A stretch of DNA of 64,000 nt, from positions 29,229 to 93,228 of the forward strand of contig NZ_WWVR01000013.1 of the NCBI RefSeq assembly GCF_009883055.1, written 5' to 3'. Source of the DNA: Blautia sp. BIOML-A1. GTDB taxonomy: Bacteria > Bacillota > Clostridia > Lachnospirales > Lachnospiraceae. This document shows, piece after piece, positions 18,742 to 27,823 of this stretch. Below the pieces are notes generated by a model. The model did no database searches and had not been told where the DNA came from. It saw nothing but the letters and a program-made list of their open reading frames with translations. Every line of letters starts with the position of its first letter. The stretch's first letter is position 1. The translations under genes and the position numbers were made by a program.

Positions 18742-20814
18742 TCAGTCTTCTTCTTTTTCTTTCTGCTCTACATAGCCGCAGGTTTCCTGACTGCAGACAA
18801 GTTTATTGCCTTTCTCAACCATATAGCTTCCACAGACCGGACATTTCTTATTTGACGGTTTCTGCCAGGACATAAAATCACATTCCGGATTGTCGATGCA
18901 TCCATAATATTTACGTCCTTTCTGCGTTTTCTTAAGGACAACATCCTTACCGCATTTCGGGCAGGCCACACCAATCTTCTCATAATAAGGCTTGGTATTT
19001 CTGCATTCCGGAAATCCCGGGCAGGCAAGAAATCTTCCATGTGGTCCGTACTTGATGACCATGTTTCTGCCGCAGACATCACAGATCTCATCCGTAACCT
19101 CATCCTGAATATCAACCTTCTCAAGCTCTTTCTCTGCTGCGTCTACATCTTTCTTAAGATCCGGGTAGAAGTTTCTGACAACTGTCTTCCACTGAACAGT
19201 TCCTGCCTCCACACAGTCCAGAAGTCCTTCCATCATCGCTGTGAAGCGCACATCTACAATGCTCGGAAAAGCCTGCTTCATAATGTTGTTTACCACTTCT
19301 CCAAGTTCTGTAACATAAAGGTTCTTCTGTTCTTTGGAAACATAACGTCGGCTGATGATTGTTGTGATCGTAGGCGCATAAGTACTTGGACGGCCGATTC
19401 CCTGTTCTTCCAGTGCCTTTACAAGAGAAGCCTCTGTGTAATGTGCCGGCGGCTGTGTAAAATGCTGTTCAGGCTTCAGTTCTTCCAGAGTAAGTTTCAT
19501 GCCCTTTTCCAGAGACTGGCTCAGAACATTGCCTTTCTGATTATCTTCCTCCTGTGTATATACAGATAAGAAACCATCGAAGACTACCTTGGAGGCTGCA
19601 ACCGTAAAGGTATATTCTCCTGCACCGATTTTTACAGAAGTTGTCTCATATTTCGCCGCTGCCATTCTGCTGGCTGTAAAGCGCTTCCATATCAGCTGAT
19701 ACAGACGGAACTGATCTCTGGAAAGAGATTCCTTGATCATAGCCGGCAGTCTGGTAATGTCTGTCGGACGGATCGCCTCGTGTGCATCCTGGATCTTCTG
19801 CTCTTTCTTGACAGATTTCTCTGTTTTGGATACATATTCCTCCCCATACTGCTGTCCGATATATTCTCTTGCAGCTTCGTCCGCTTCATGGGAGATTCGT
19901 GTAGAATCTGTACGGAGATAAGTGATGATACCTACCGTACCATTTCCCTTGATATCAACACCCTCATATAACTGCTGTGCCAGACGCATGGTCTTCTGTG
20001 TAGAGAAATTCAGAGTCTTGGCAGCTTCCTGCTGCAGAGTACTGGTTGTGAACGGAAGCGGTGCATTCTTGATACGCTCTCCCTTTTTGACTTCTGTGAT
20101 CTCATATTCTGCATTTTCCAGTTTTTCAAGAAGCTCATCCATTTCTTTCTTATTATGGATTGGCATTTTTTTGTCGGTTCCGTAAAATTTAGCCTTGAGC
20201 GGTTTCTTCTCCCCTTTGACACGGAATTCTCCGTCCAGACTCCAGTATTCTTCCGGAATAAATGCATTGATCTCATCCTCGCGGTCGCAGATGATCCGAA
20301 GTGCTACAGACTGAACACGCCCCGCACTCAAACCTCTCTTGACCTTTGCCCAGAGAAGCGGACTGATGCTGTATCCTACCATTCGATCCAGCATTCTTCT
20401 GGCCTGCTGTGCATCTACCAGATTCATATCCAGATCCCGTGGCTGCTTGATAGAATTCTTCACGGCTGTCTTGGTGATCTCATTAAAAGAAATCCTGCGC
20501 ATTTTGTCCGGATTTTCCTTCAATGCCTGCATCAAATGCCAGGAAATTGCCTCTCCTTCACGGTCAGGGTCCGTTGCAAGATAAATCTTATCTGCTTTCT
20601 TTGCAGCCTTACGAAGTGAAGCAAGGAGTTCTCCTTTCCCACGGATCGTAATATATTTAGGTTCAAAATCATTTTCCACATCGATTCCGAACTGACTTTT
20701 CGGGAAATCCCTCACATGTCCGTTTGATGCCTGTACATCATAATTACTTCCAAGAAATTTTTTAATAGTTTTTACTTTTGCAGGTGACTCTACTATCACC
20801 AGATATTTCGCCAT
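18742..20814 (-). CDS. topA: DNA topoisomerase I
   Basis: A 690-residue type IA topoisomerase that relaxes negative supercoils. TOPRIM strands YLVIVESPAKVKTIKKFLG and YLATDPDREGEAISWHL carry the metal-binding acidic residues, and the catalytic Tyr lies in GIITYLRTDSTRIS. At the C-terminus are three zinc-finger modules: CDVCGRNMVIKYG, CPKCGKDVVLKKTQKGRKYY and CPVCGSYMVEKGNKLVC, each with four Cys. Length is normal. It is downstream of dprA by about 70 bases. Confidence 0.98.
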   Translation of the reverse strand: MAKYLVIVESPAKVKTIKKFLGSNYDVQASNGHVRDFPKSQFGIDVENDFEPKYITIRGKGELLASLRKAAKKADKIYLATDPDREGEAISWHLMQALKENPDKMRRISFNEITKTAVKNSIKQPRDLDMNLVDAQQARRMLDRMVGYSISPLLWAKVKRGLSAGRVQSVALRIICDREDEINAFIPEEYWSLDGEFRVKGEKKPLKAKFYGTDKKMPIHNKKEMDELLEKLENAEYEITEVKKGERIKNAPLPFTTSTLQQEAAKTLNFSTQKTMRLAQQLYEGVDIKGNGTVGIITYLRTDSTRISHEADEAAREYIGQQYGEEYVSKTEKSVKKEQKIQDAHEAIRPTDITRLPAMIKESLSRDQFRLYQLIWKRFTASRMAAAKYETTSVKIGAGEYTFTVAASKVVFDGFLSVYTQEEDNQKGNVLSQSLEKGMKLTLEELKPEQHFTQPPAHYTEASLVKALEEQGIGRPSTYAPTITTIISRRYVSKEQKNLYVTELGEVVNNIMKQAFPSIVDVRFTAMMEGLLDCVEAGTVQWKTVVRNFYPDLKKDVDAAEKELEKVDIQDEVTDEICDVCGRNMVIKYGPHGRFLACPGFPECRNTKPYYEKIGVACPKCGKDVVLKKTQKGRKYYGCIDNPECDFMSWQKPSNKKCPVCGSYMVEKGNKLVCSQETCGYVEQKEKEED

Positions 20815-20883
20815 GCTACCTCTCCTACTTTTGCTAAACTCTCCGGGATCTGTTGCTTCAAGAGTCGACGTCTTATGTCGGTT

Positions 20884-21771
20884 TTAAGTCTCTTTTATAT
20901 AATAATGTCTGCCGATCTCCCGGATCAGACCTGACAGCTTTAACTCCAGCAAAAGGCTTCCGATCTGCCTCGGCGGAAGGCCTGTTTTCTGAATTAAAAA
21001 ATCCATAGATTTTGGTCGTAAATCGAGACAACTATACACCAATTTCAAATCGCTTGCAAGTCCTAAGTCATTTTTTGAGTCGGATTTTACCTTATTTTCA
21101 TAATTCATCCCCAGTTCTCTGAGAAGAATTTCCGGACTGTACGCGATTCCTGCCCCATCATATATCAGTTTGTGGCATCCTATACTCAGTTCCTCATTTA
21201 CAGGTCCCGGAATCGCATAAACTGTTTTTCCCTGATCCAATGCCCACTGTGCTGTGATAAGTGAACCACTTTTTTCTCTTGCCTCTACGATGAGCACCAT
21301 ATCCGCAAGTCCACTTATGATCCGGTTCCTTGCCGGAAAAAAATAATTTCTTGCTCTCATACCCGGAGGCTGTTCACTTATGATTCCTCCTCCTTCCCTC
21401 AGGATACGTTCATACAGGGCTTTATTTCCCGCCGGATAACAGATATCCACGCCACCTGCAAGAACTGCGTAGGTTGCTGTTCCTCCCTCCAGTGCTCCCT
21501 TGTGTGCTTCTGCATCAATCCCGTAGGCCATGCCGCTGATGATCTGCACTCCTGCGCTGCTGAGGACCTTTGCATATCGAAATGCCTGGATTCTTCCGTA
21601 TGTGCTGCACGCCCGTGCTCCAACGATTGCTATACTTGGTTTTTTCCTGTCGGGCAGTCTTCCTTTTACAAAAAGTATTTCCGGCATTTTGGGGTAATTA
21701 TTTAATTTTTCCGGATATTCTGCACTTTTGGAACTAATCCGGAGGATTTTTTCTTCTGGTTTTTCTTCCAT
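20884..21771 (-). CDS. dprA: DNA-processing protein DprA
   Basis: A 295-residue DprA/Smf protein that loads RecA on incoming single-stranded DNA. The Rossmann-like core shows IAIVGARACSTYGR, SGMAYGIDAEAHKGAL, TYAVLAGGVDICYP and the C-terminal ARNRIISGLADMVLIVEA / GSLITAQWALDQGKTVYAIPG. A short winged helix follows (about 240-295). It lies 35 bases downstream of comM. Its presence suggests at least a remnant of natural-transformation machinery. Confidence 0.96.
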   Translation of the reverse strand: MEEKPEEKILRISSKSAEYPEKLNNYPKMPEILFVKGRLPDRKKPSIAIVGARACSTYGRIQAFRYAKVLSSAGVQIISGMAYGIDAEAHKGALEGGTATYAVLAGGVDICYPAGNKALYERILREGGGIISEQPPGMRARNYFFPARNRIISGLADMVLIVEAREKSGSLITAQWALDQGKTVYAIPGPVNEELSIGCHKLIYDGAGIAYSPEILLRELGMNYENKVKSDSKNDLGLASDLKLVYSCLDLRPKSMDFLIQKTGLPPRQIGSLLLELKLSGLIREIGRHYYIKET

Positions 21772-21806
21772 ATAAAATACCTCATTCTTTCCTGTTTTAT
21801 GACACT

Positions 21807-23327
21807 TTAGTTCCAGTATTTTTTGTCAAACGCACGATAGGAAAGCGCCTCCCCTATATGATGCTTCTGTATAGTTCTTGAATCATCCATATCTGCAATT
21901 GTTCTTGCCACCTTCAGAATACGGTGATATGCCCGTGCACTGAATGGCATATGCTCAAATGCCATCTTAAGAAGACCCCTTCCCTGGGCGTCCAGTTTAC
22001 AGAATCGCTCTATCTGGCTTCCTTTGAGTTCCCCATTGAACTGGATTCCTTCATTCCTGTATCGGCTTCTCTGTATTTCCTGGACCCGTGTAACACGTTC
22101 CTGAATCTTATTCGTCGATTCTCCGATCCGGCTGCTGCTCAGCCCTTCAAAAGATACCGGTGTCACATCCGCACAGAGATCCAGTCTGTCAAGCAGCGGC
22201 TGGCTGATCCTTCCAAGATACTGTGAAACCTGTGCCGGGGTGCAATGACAGCGATTCATATCAGGATAATGCCCGCAGGGACAGGGATTCATTGCCGCAC
22301 ACAAAATAAAATCTGCCGGAAAATCATAGGTTCCATATACTCTTGAGATTCGGATCACTTTATCTTCCAGAGGCTGTCGCAAAATCTCCAGGCTCCGCCT
22401 TGAAAACTCCGGCATCTCATCAAGAAAAAGCACGCCTCTGTGTGCCAGCGTGACCTCTCCCGGTCTGGGATTTCGTCCGCCGCCGGCCAATGCCTGTGCA
22501 GAACAGGTATGATGTGGACTTCGAAATGGCCGTTTTCTCACAAGAGGATCACCCGGAGACAAAAGCCCCGCAATACTGTAGATTTTGGTCAGTTCCAGTC
22601 CTTCCTCAAAACTCAGTGACGGCATGATCCCGGGTATTCTTTTTGCTATCATGGTTTTTCCTGCTCCCGGTGGTCCGATCATAAGCAGATTGTGAAATCC
22701 ACTGACTGCAATCTCTACCGCTCTTCGAAGACTTTCCTGCCCTTTGATCTCACAGAAATCTGTTTTTTCCGTATTTTCTTCCACTGTACTTTCGATATCC
22801 TCCATACAGTAGTCTTCCGGATTTCTCAGATATTGGATCATTTCATTGAGATTTCTCACACCGATCACTTTCATATCCGGAATCAGTCTTGCCTCTTTCA
22901 GATTTTCTGCCGGGACAACGCAGAAACGACACTTTTCTTCCCTTGCCCGTATTATCATTGGCAGAATTCCTGAGATTGCATGAATGTTTCCATTCAGGCT
23001 GATCTCCCCGGCCATCATGACTGCCGTAAGCTGTTCCGGTCTTAATATCCCTGAGGCAGCAAGAACCGCCGCCGCAAGCGGAAGATCAAAGCCTGCTCCT
23101 TCCTTTTTGATATCTGCCGGAGCAAAATTGACAGTAATCCTCTTTGGCGGAAGCGCAATCCCATTATTTTTCAGTGCTGTTCTTACCCTGTCCTGTGCTT
23201 CTTTTACCTGCGCTGAAGGAAAACCGACCATAGTAAAGGAAGGCAGCCCATCACTGACATCTGCCTCCACCTGAATGGGATGTACCTCCATTCCCAAAAT
23301 TGCTGCTGATAGTACACTTGCAAACAT
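21807..23327 (-). CDS. comM: YifB/ComM-family Mg-chelatase-like ATPase
   Basis: A 506-residue AAA+ protein; ComM relatives are helicases promoting branch migration during transformation. The ATG at 23327 has AAGGAG 6 bases upstream; the longer frame to 23411 begins inside a dispersed repeat and is rejected. An N-terminal Lon-protease-like fold (MFASVLSAAILGMEVHPIQV) is followed by Walker A GPPGAGKTMIAKRIPGI, the sensor FLDEMPEFSRRSLEILRQPL and the C-terminal lid ARAYHRILKVARTIADM. A CxxxxCxC zinc-like cluster appears at NPCPCGHYPDMNRCHC. Confidence 0.96.
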   Translation of the reverse strand: MFASVLSAAILGMEVHPIQVEADVSDGLPSFTMVGFPSAQVKEAQDRVRTALKNNGIALPPKRITVNFAPADIKKEGAGFDLPLAAAVLAASGILRPEQLTAVMMAGEISLNGNIHAISGILPMIIRAREEKCRFCVVPAENLKEARLIPDMKVIGVRNLNEMIQYLRNPEDYCMEDIESTVEENTEKTDFCEIKGQESLRRAVEIAVSGFHNLLMIGPPGAGKTMIAKRIPGIMPSLSFEEGLELTKIYSIAGLLSPGDPLVRKRPFRSPHHTCSAQALAGGGRNPRPGEVTLAHRGVLFLDEMPEFSRRSLEILRQPLEDKVIRISRVYGTYDFPADFILCAAMNPCPCGHYPDMNRCHCTPAQVSQYLGRISQPLLDRLDLCADVTPVSFEGLSSSRIGESTNKIQERVTRVQEIQRSRYRNEGIQFNGELKGSQIERFCKLDAQGRGLLKMAFEHMPFSARAYHRILKVARTIADMDDSRTIQKHHIGEALSYRAFDKKYWN

Positions 23328-23369
23328 TTTTCTCCTTTCTTCTTCCGGCCCCCGATCTGCCTGATATTC

Positions 23370-23511
23370 GTTACTGTTCACTCCGTTCACAGTAACTTGG
23401 TCAAAATGCATTCCAAATCACCTTCGGTGATGGCATTTTGCCCCGTATGTCTCGGGATTTTGCCATATTCATGTCAAAACACCTCGCGGAATATTACCTG
23501 TGAACAGTTAC
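23370..23511. repeat. Dispersed palindromic repeat, copy 3
   Basis: Almost identical to copy 1 (differs at isolated positions, for example ATGTCAAAACACC instead of ATGGCAAAACACC). It lies immediately upstream of comM, again supplying a false in-frame ATG on the minus strand (MHFDQVTVNGVNSN). Confidence 0.85.
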
Positions 23512-23631
23512 TGAACTGTTTTCTTCAACATATGTTAGTGTTTTCTTCAACAATTCTGTCTTTCGTACTTTGCAGAATTGTTTCTGTTATAATATTTTGC
23601 TGGAATATAATAAGATTTTCAGAAAAAAAGA

Positions 23632-23659
23632 AAAACCTGCCTTTTATATGCAGGCTTTT
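23632..23659. terminator. Small hairpin between repeat copy 3 and XRE remnant
   Basis: AAAACCTGC and GCAGGCTTTT arms with a 9-base loop, T-rich on one side. Nearby (23518-23555) TGTTTTCTTCAACA is repeated twice. No gene is seen between 23512 and 23718. Confidence 0.4.
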
Positions 23660-23718
23660 AAAGAAAGATTTTTGCTCTGATCTTATTATAATCTATTGCC
23701 AGTCAAAGCTCAACTGCA

Positions 23719-23823
23719 TATTTCACATTCCCAATCGAAATGCTCATCCGGCTTGCAGATTATTATGATACTACAATCGATTACCTTGTAGGACGCATTG
23801 ACAACAAGACACCGATCAAATAA
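23719..23823 (+). pseudogene. XRE-family regulator remnant (C-terminal fragment)
   Basis: An open stretch reading FPIEMLIRLADYYDTTIDYL followed by VGRIDNKTPIK and a stop matches the last 32 residues of the intact XRE regulator at 36724-36939 (IPIEMLIRLADYYDTTIDYL, VGRTDNKEPIR) almost residue for residue. The N-terminal helix-turn-helix half is absent, no start codon or ribosome site is present, and upstream sequence is unrelated. A decayed paralogue. Confidence 0.75.
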
Positions 23824-23853
23824 ATCCATATCTGTATTTTTGCAGAGCCAACA

Positions 23854-23887
23854 AAAAACGGAATCCCTTTTCAGAGATTCCGTTTTT
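23854..23887 (-). terminator. Terminator of DUF1275 gene
   Basis: AAAAACGGAATC and GATTCCGTTTTT arms, 10-base loop, 21 bases beyond the DUF1275 stop; ends in a T run in either direction. Confidence 0.75.
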
Positions 23888-23908
23888 AATATCTGCTGAT
23901 ATATATTT

Positions 23909-24598
23909 TTATTGCCAATGATGCTCTGCTTCTTCAATCTCCTCAATAAACATAATCAGAAAGCTGATAAGAAGCAAAATACTGGATACCCAGATAGCTT
24001 TTTCACCGTATGCCACAGAGAGTCGTCCGCCGATTCCTGCTCCTATAGCAAACAGAAAGATAATGGCATAATAGCACAGTGCCTGGTGAAGCAGGCGCGG
24101 CTTTCTTTCGCGTATGTAGGCTGAAAAAGCTGCTGTACCGCTTCGGAGATTCCCGATGCACATGGTACTGGCATAAGAGTTTCCTTCTACCTTTCGGAAG
24201 GTCTGTACCTGCAAGGCACAGGAGAAGGATACCATGGTGGTAGCCAGTACATTCATATTTCCCGGTACAAAGCCTACCAAGAACAGCAGGATAATTTCTA
24301 CCAGAAGGATTCCCTGGCGCCAGTGAAAGCGTCTGGCATAGCGAAATTTATTCTGAATACGCTCTGCCAGCAGTACTCCAAAGAAAAATGCGGTCAGAGG
24401 AACCAGATAATGTAATCCTGCTTTCACTTCGCCGTTCATAAACCGCTCACTCATCAGTACCACGTTTCCGGTCTGAGCGTTGGAAAAAACGCCGTCGCGT
24501 GTGAAGTAGGTATAGGCATCCTGAAATCCTCCTGACACTGCAAGAAATGCACTGTTTATGAAAGCTTCTGAGGTCTGTACCTTCTTATGATGGTCCAT
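23909..24598 (-). CDS. DUF1275 (YoaK) family membrane protein
   Basis: A 229-residue integral membrane protein with about six hydrophobic segments. Family marks are the N-terminal GGFQDAYTYFTRDGVFSNAQTGN pattern (Asp-Ala-Tyr-Thr, then Asn-Gln-Thr-Gly-Asn) and, in the middle, SYASTMCIGNLRSGTAAF. The ATG at 24598 was chosen because GGAAGG lies 8 bases before it. Function unknown; likely a small-molecule transporter. It lies just downstream of the fumarate operon on the same strand. The 160 bases between contain a TTGACA box and an AT-rich inverted repeat (24705-24741) that could be its promoter or the operon's terminator. Confidence 0.85.
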   Translation of the reverse strand: MDHHKKVQTSEAFINSAFLAVSGGFQDAYTYFTRDGVFSNAQTGNVVLMSERFMNGEVKAGLHYLVPLTAFFFGVLLAERIQNKFRYARRFHWRQGILLVEIILLFLVGFVPGNMNVLATTMVSFSCALQVQTFRKVEGNSYASTMCIGNLRSGTAAFSAYIRERKPRLLHQALCYYAIIFLFAIGAGIGGRLSVAYGEKAIWVSSILLLISFLIMFIEEIEEAEHHWQ

Positions 24599-24759
24599 AG
24601 CAAGTTCCTTCCTTTGTCTTTCGCCTTTGTTCTGCATATGCGATTTTAACTCTGTCAAGTCCGCTGCACCTTCAAAGTTATAAACTATAAATCCTGTAAA
24701 CACTCAATTTGATATACAGGCTATATCGTTCTTATATGTCAAATTTAAAACACCGATGA

Positions 24760-25326
24760 TTACTCTGGTTTATGCTCTTTCAGATATTCCTTACGTCCTT
24801 CTTCATAAAGGTTATTTCCCTCGCTGTCAATAATAACAACAAGCGGCATATCCTCTACATAAAGCTTACGAAGTGCTTCTGCGCCAAGATCCTCATATGC
24901 AATCAGCTCAGCTTTCTTGATACATTTGGCAAGAAGAGCTCCGGCACCGCCGATCGCTCCGAAGTAAACGCCGTCATATTTCTTCATGGCTTCTACAACT
25001 TCTGGAAGGCGTGCTCCTTTTCCGATCATACCGCGTGCTCCTACTGACATCATAGTCGGTGCATAGGCATCCATACGTCCGCTGGTTGTAGGCCCTGCGG
25101 AACCGATTACTGCTCCTGGTTTTGCAGGAGTCGGTCCTACATAATAGATTGTTGCATCTGTTGGGTCAAACGGGATCTTCTCTCCCCTTGCAAGAGCTTC
25201 ACACATACGCTTATGACCTGCATCACGGGAGGTGTAGATAGTTCCTGTAAGAAGAACCTGATCTCCTGCATGAAGAGTCTTTGCCAGTTCTTTTGTCAGA
25301 GGCAGTGTAATTTTTCTTTTTTCCAT
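24760..25326 (-). CDS. fumB: Class I fumarase, beta subunit
   Basis: A 188-residue C-terminal domain of the two-subunit iron-sulfur hydro-lyases (fumarase / L-tartrate dehydratase). Typical segments are AGDQVLLTGTIYTSRDAGHKRM, YVGPTPAKPGAVIGSAGPTTS, GKGARLPEVVEAMKKYDGVYF and EAIWV-like ending LPLVVIIDSEGNNLYEE. With the alpha subunit it dehydrates malate to fumarate or the reverse. It lies 2 bases after the alpha subunit, the final gene of the mdh-hdr-flx-frd-fum unit. Tartrate activity cannot be excluded, but the neighbouring malate dehydrogenase and fumarate reductase favour fumarase. The gene symbol is by role; several naming schemes exist. Confidence 0.9.
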   Translation of the reverse strand: MEKRKITLPLTKELAKTLHAGDQVLLTGTIYTSRDAGHKRMCEALARGEKIPFDPTDATIYYVGPTPAKPGAVIGSAGPTTSGRMDAYAPTMMSVGARGMIGKGARLPEVVEAMKKYDGVYFGAIGGAGALLAKCIKKAELIAYEDLGAEALRKLYVEDMPLVVIIDSEGNNLYEEGRKEYLKEHKPE

Positions 25327-25328
25327 GA

Positions 25329-26171
25329 TCAGATCACCTCCGTTTTGTGACGGGTTACATGACAGTTGATATTAACTGCACACGGCATTCCCGCAATGTG
25401 TGTAGGCATTGTTTCAATATTCAGACCGATGGCAGTGGTCTTTCCGCCAAAGCCCTGAGGTCCGATTCCAAGCTTATTCACCTTCTCAAGCATTTCGTTC
25501 TCAAGATCTGCGTAAAATGGATCCGGGTTGTGGGAATCCAGAGGACGCATCAGTGCTTTCTTTGCAAGAAGAGCACATTTGTCAAAGGTTCCGCCGATTC
25601 CGACTCCGACTACCATAGGAGGACATGGATTAGGACCAGCTGTCTCTACTACTTCCAAAATGAAATCCTTGATTCCCTGAAGTCCTGCAGACGGCTTAAA
25701 CATACGGATCATACTCATATTCTCACTTCCGAAGCCTTTTGGACCTACTGTGATCTTAACCTGATCTCCCGGAACGATCTCTGTATAGATCATAGCCGGT
25801 GTGTTATCTCCTGTATTTCCGCGACGTACAGGATCCCTTACTACAGATTTTCTTAAATATCCTTTGTCGTATCCACGACGTACCCCTTCATTGATGGCAT
25901 CAGTGAAATCTCCGCCTACAAAGTGTACATCCTGTCCGATTTCCAGAAATACACATGCCATTCCGGTATCCTGGCAGATCGGCACATTCTCCTTATCGGC
26001 AATATCAAAGTTCTCAATAATATTATCAAGGACGCCCTTGGCGATTTCTCCGTCTTCGCATGCACGGCATGTTTTGATGGCGCATTTTACATCTTCCGGA
26101 AGATGTTCATTTGCTTCGATACAGAGTTTTTCAATGACATCTGTAAGTCTGCTTACTTCTACTTCACGCAT
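25329..26171 (-). CDS. fumA: Class I fumarase, alpha subunit (4Fe-4S)
   Basis: A 280-residue N-terminal domain of class I fumarase. Cysteines expected to bind the oxygen-labile 4Fe-4S cluster are in PICQDTGMACVFLE (about residue 62), in ETAGPNPCPPMVVGVGIGGTFDKCALLAKK (about 181 and 195). The terminal part AGMPCAVNINCHVTRH is family-typical. Substrate-binding loops RGNTGDNTPAMIYTEIVPGD and GPKGFGSENMS are present. It is placed 23 bases after the fumarate reductase flavoprotein, so malate-to-fumarate conversion is directly linked with fumarate reduction. Confidence 0.92.
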   Translation of the reverse strand: MREVEVSRLTDVIEKLCIEANEHLPEDVKCAIKTCRACEDGEIAKGVLDNIIENFDIADKENVPICQDTGMACVFLEIGQDVHFVGGDFTDAINEGVRRGYDKGYLRKSVVRDPVRRGNTGDNTPAMIYTEIVPGDQVKITVGPKGFGSENMSMIRMFKPSAGLQGIKDFILEVVETAGPNPCPPMVVGVGIGGTFDKCALLAKKALMRPLDSHNPDPFYADLENEMLEKVNKLGIGPQGFGGKTTAIGLNIETMPTHIAGMPCAVNINCHVTRHKTEVI

Positions 26172-26194
26172 TTTGGTAAGCTCCCTTCTTTTTC

Positions 26195-27808
26195 TTATCG
26201 CTGTTCGTGACGAGCGTATTTCGGAAGCAGTAATGGAGATACCTTATCAGTATGTACATCTGCTTCTTTCAGTTCTTCTTCATATGCATAAACGTGATTC
26301 AGATTCATTTCTCCAAGTTCTACGTCTTTGCATTTTGCAGCTGCTTTTTTACCGGCATTTCTTCCAAATACGATTACATCCAGAAGAGAGTTACCCATCA
26401 GTCTGTTTCTTCCGTGGATTCCGCCTGCTGCTTCTCCCGCAACTAAAAGGTTTGGAATTTCCTTTGTAAATCCGTCTCCGTCGATTTCCAGACCACCATT
26501 CTGATAATGAAGTGTTGGATAGATCACGATCGGCACTTTTCGCATATCAATGCCATAGTTCATGTACATACGGAACATAGCCGGAATTCTCTTTTCGATG
26601 GTGCCTTCGCCTCCAAGAATCTCGATCATTGGAGTATCAAGCCATACACCTTTTAATCCGCCCGGAACTTCCACGCCACGGCCCTCTTCACATTCACGAA
26701 TAACACCAGAAGCGTTTACATCACGTGTTTCAAGTGGATGGATATAAGCTTCTCCGTTTACGTTTACAAGCTGTGCGCCAACGGAACGAACCTTCTCAGT
26801 TACCAGTGCACCAAGGATCTGTGACGGATAGATTGCACCGGTTGGATGATACTGAATGGAATCCTGATAAAGAAGAGAAGCACCTGCTCTGTATCCAAGC
26901 ACAAGACCATCTGCAGTTGCACCGTAGTGGTTAGATGTCGGGAATCCCTGATAATGCATTCTTCCTGCACCACCTGTTGCGATTACTACAGTCTTTGCTC
27001 TTGCAACAGAGTAATCTCCTGTTTCCATGTTGAGAAGAACAGCACCTGCTACCTGTCCCTTTTCATCCTTCAGAAGCTCAACAGCAGAAGTGAACTCAAC
27101 TACAGGAATACCAAGGTTGATAACCTCATCTCTGATGGTACGCATGATCTCGGATCCGGAATAGTCCTTTGCAGCATGCATTCTCTTTCTGGAAGTACCG
27201 CCGCCATGTGTTGTGATCATGGTTCCGTCTTCTTCTTTATCAAATTCAACGCCAAGGTCATTCAGCCATTTGATGGCATCAGGAGCTTCCATTACAAGTC
27301 TCTTTACCAGTTCAGGCTTTGCGGCAAAATGTCCGCCGCCGAAGCAGTCCAGATAGTGCTGTACGGGAGAATCATTTTCTTTATCTGCTGCCTGGATTCC
27401 ACCCTCTGCCATCATGGTGTTGGCATCACCAATACGAAGCTTTGTGACGATCATAACGTCAGCACCTGCATTGTGGGCTTCGATGGCACAGGAGGAGCCT
27501 GCACCGCCGCCGCCGATTACAAGTACATCTACATCATAATCGATTTTGTTAAGGTCAATTTTTTCGTTCAGCAAACGGCTTTCGGAATGAAGCATTTCTG
27601 CCAGTTCAAGTGGTGCTTTCTGACCTTTGTTTGGTCCTACCTTGATTTCGGCAAATGCATCTGGGTTATAATCCGGATGGAATTTCTTAAGAAGAGTGTC
27701 TTTCTCATCAGCGGTCAGACGTTTTGGCTCTGTTGCCATACGCTCTGCTCTTGTAGCCTCTACCTTTTTGATGGATTCCATCATATTTTCTGGATATGGT
27801 GCATACAT
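26195..27808 (-). CDS. Soluble-type fumarate reductase flavoprotein subunit
   Basis: A 537-residue FAD protein of the FrdA/SdhA/TfrA/NadB superfamily. FAD-binding VLVIGGGGAGSS lies near residue 95 after an unusual 90-residue N-terminal extension. All fumarate-binding residues are present: QYHPTG (His321), TE at 337-338, TRD (Arg362, the proton donor position), PTLHYQNGG (His434) and GRNRLMGNS (Arg469). The position that carries covalent FAD-His in quinone-linked enzymes (SHTVAAEGG) is NTMMAEGG, Asn130, so FAD is probably non-covalent as in TfrA and NadB. The C-terminal domain is short. It pairs with the iron-sulfur subunit 15 bases upstream; no membrane anchor gene is near. Fumarate reduction is inferred, with L-aspartate oxidase excluded by context. 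Confidence 0.88.
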   Translation of the reverse strand: MYAPYPENMMESIKKVEATRAERMATEPKRLTADEKDTLLKKFHPDYNPDAFAEIKVGPNKGQKAPLELAEMLHSESRLLNEKIDLNKIDYDVDVLVIGGGGAGSSCAIEAHNAGADVMIVTKLRIGDANTMMAEGGIQAADKENDSPVQHYLDCFGGGHFAAKPELVKRLVMEAPDAIKWLNDLGVEFDKEEDGTMITTHGGGTSRKRMHAAKDYSGSEIMRTIRDEVINLGIPVVEFTSAVELLKDEKGQVAGAVLLNMETGDYSVARAKTVVIATGGAGRMHYQGFPTSNHYGATADGLVLGYRAGASLLYQDSIQYHPTGAIYPSQILGALVTEKVRSVGAQLVNVNGEAYIHPLETRDVNASGVIRECEEGRGVEVPGGLKGVWLDTPMIEILGGEGTIEKRIPAMFRMYMNYGIDMRKVPIVIYPTLHYQNGGLEIDGDGFTKEIPNLLVAGEAAGGIHGRNRLMGNSLLDVIVFGRNAGKKAAAKCKDVELGEMNLNHVYAYEEELKEADVHTDKVSPLLLPKYARHEQR

Positions 27809-27823
27809 TTTTTTACGCCCTCC

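Noticed and set aside
23328..23411. Longer start for ComM
   Set aside because: Same reason: the extension is repeat-derived, and the family N-terminus MFASVLSAAILGME begins at 23327.
24599..24759. Terminator of the fumarate operon
   Set aside because: An AT-rich inverted repeat (24705-24741) is present but lacks a GC-rich stem and U run, so I did not call it a terminator; the operon may read through into the DUF1275 gene.
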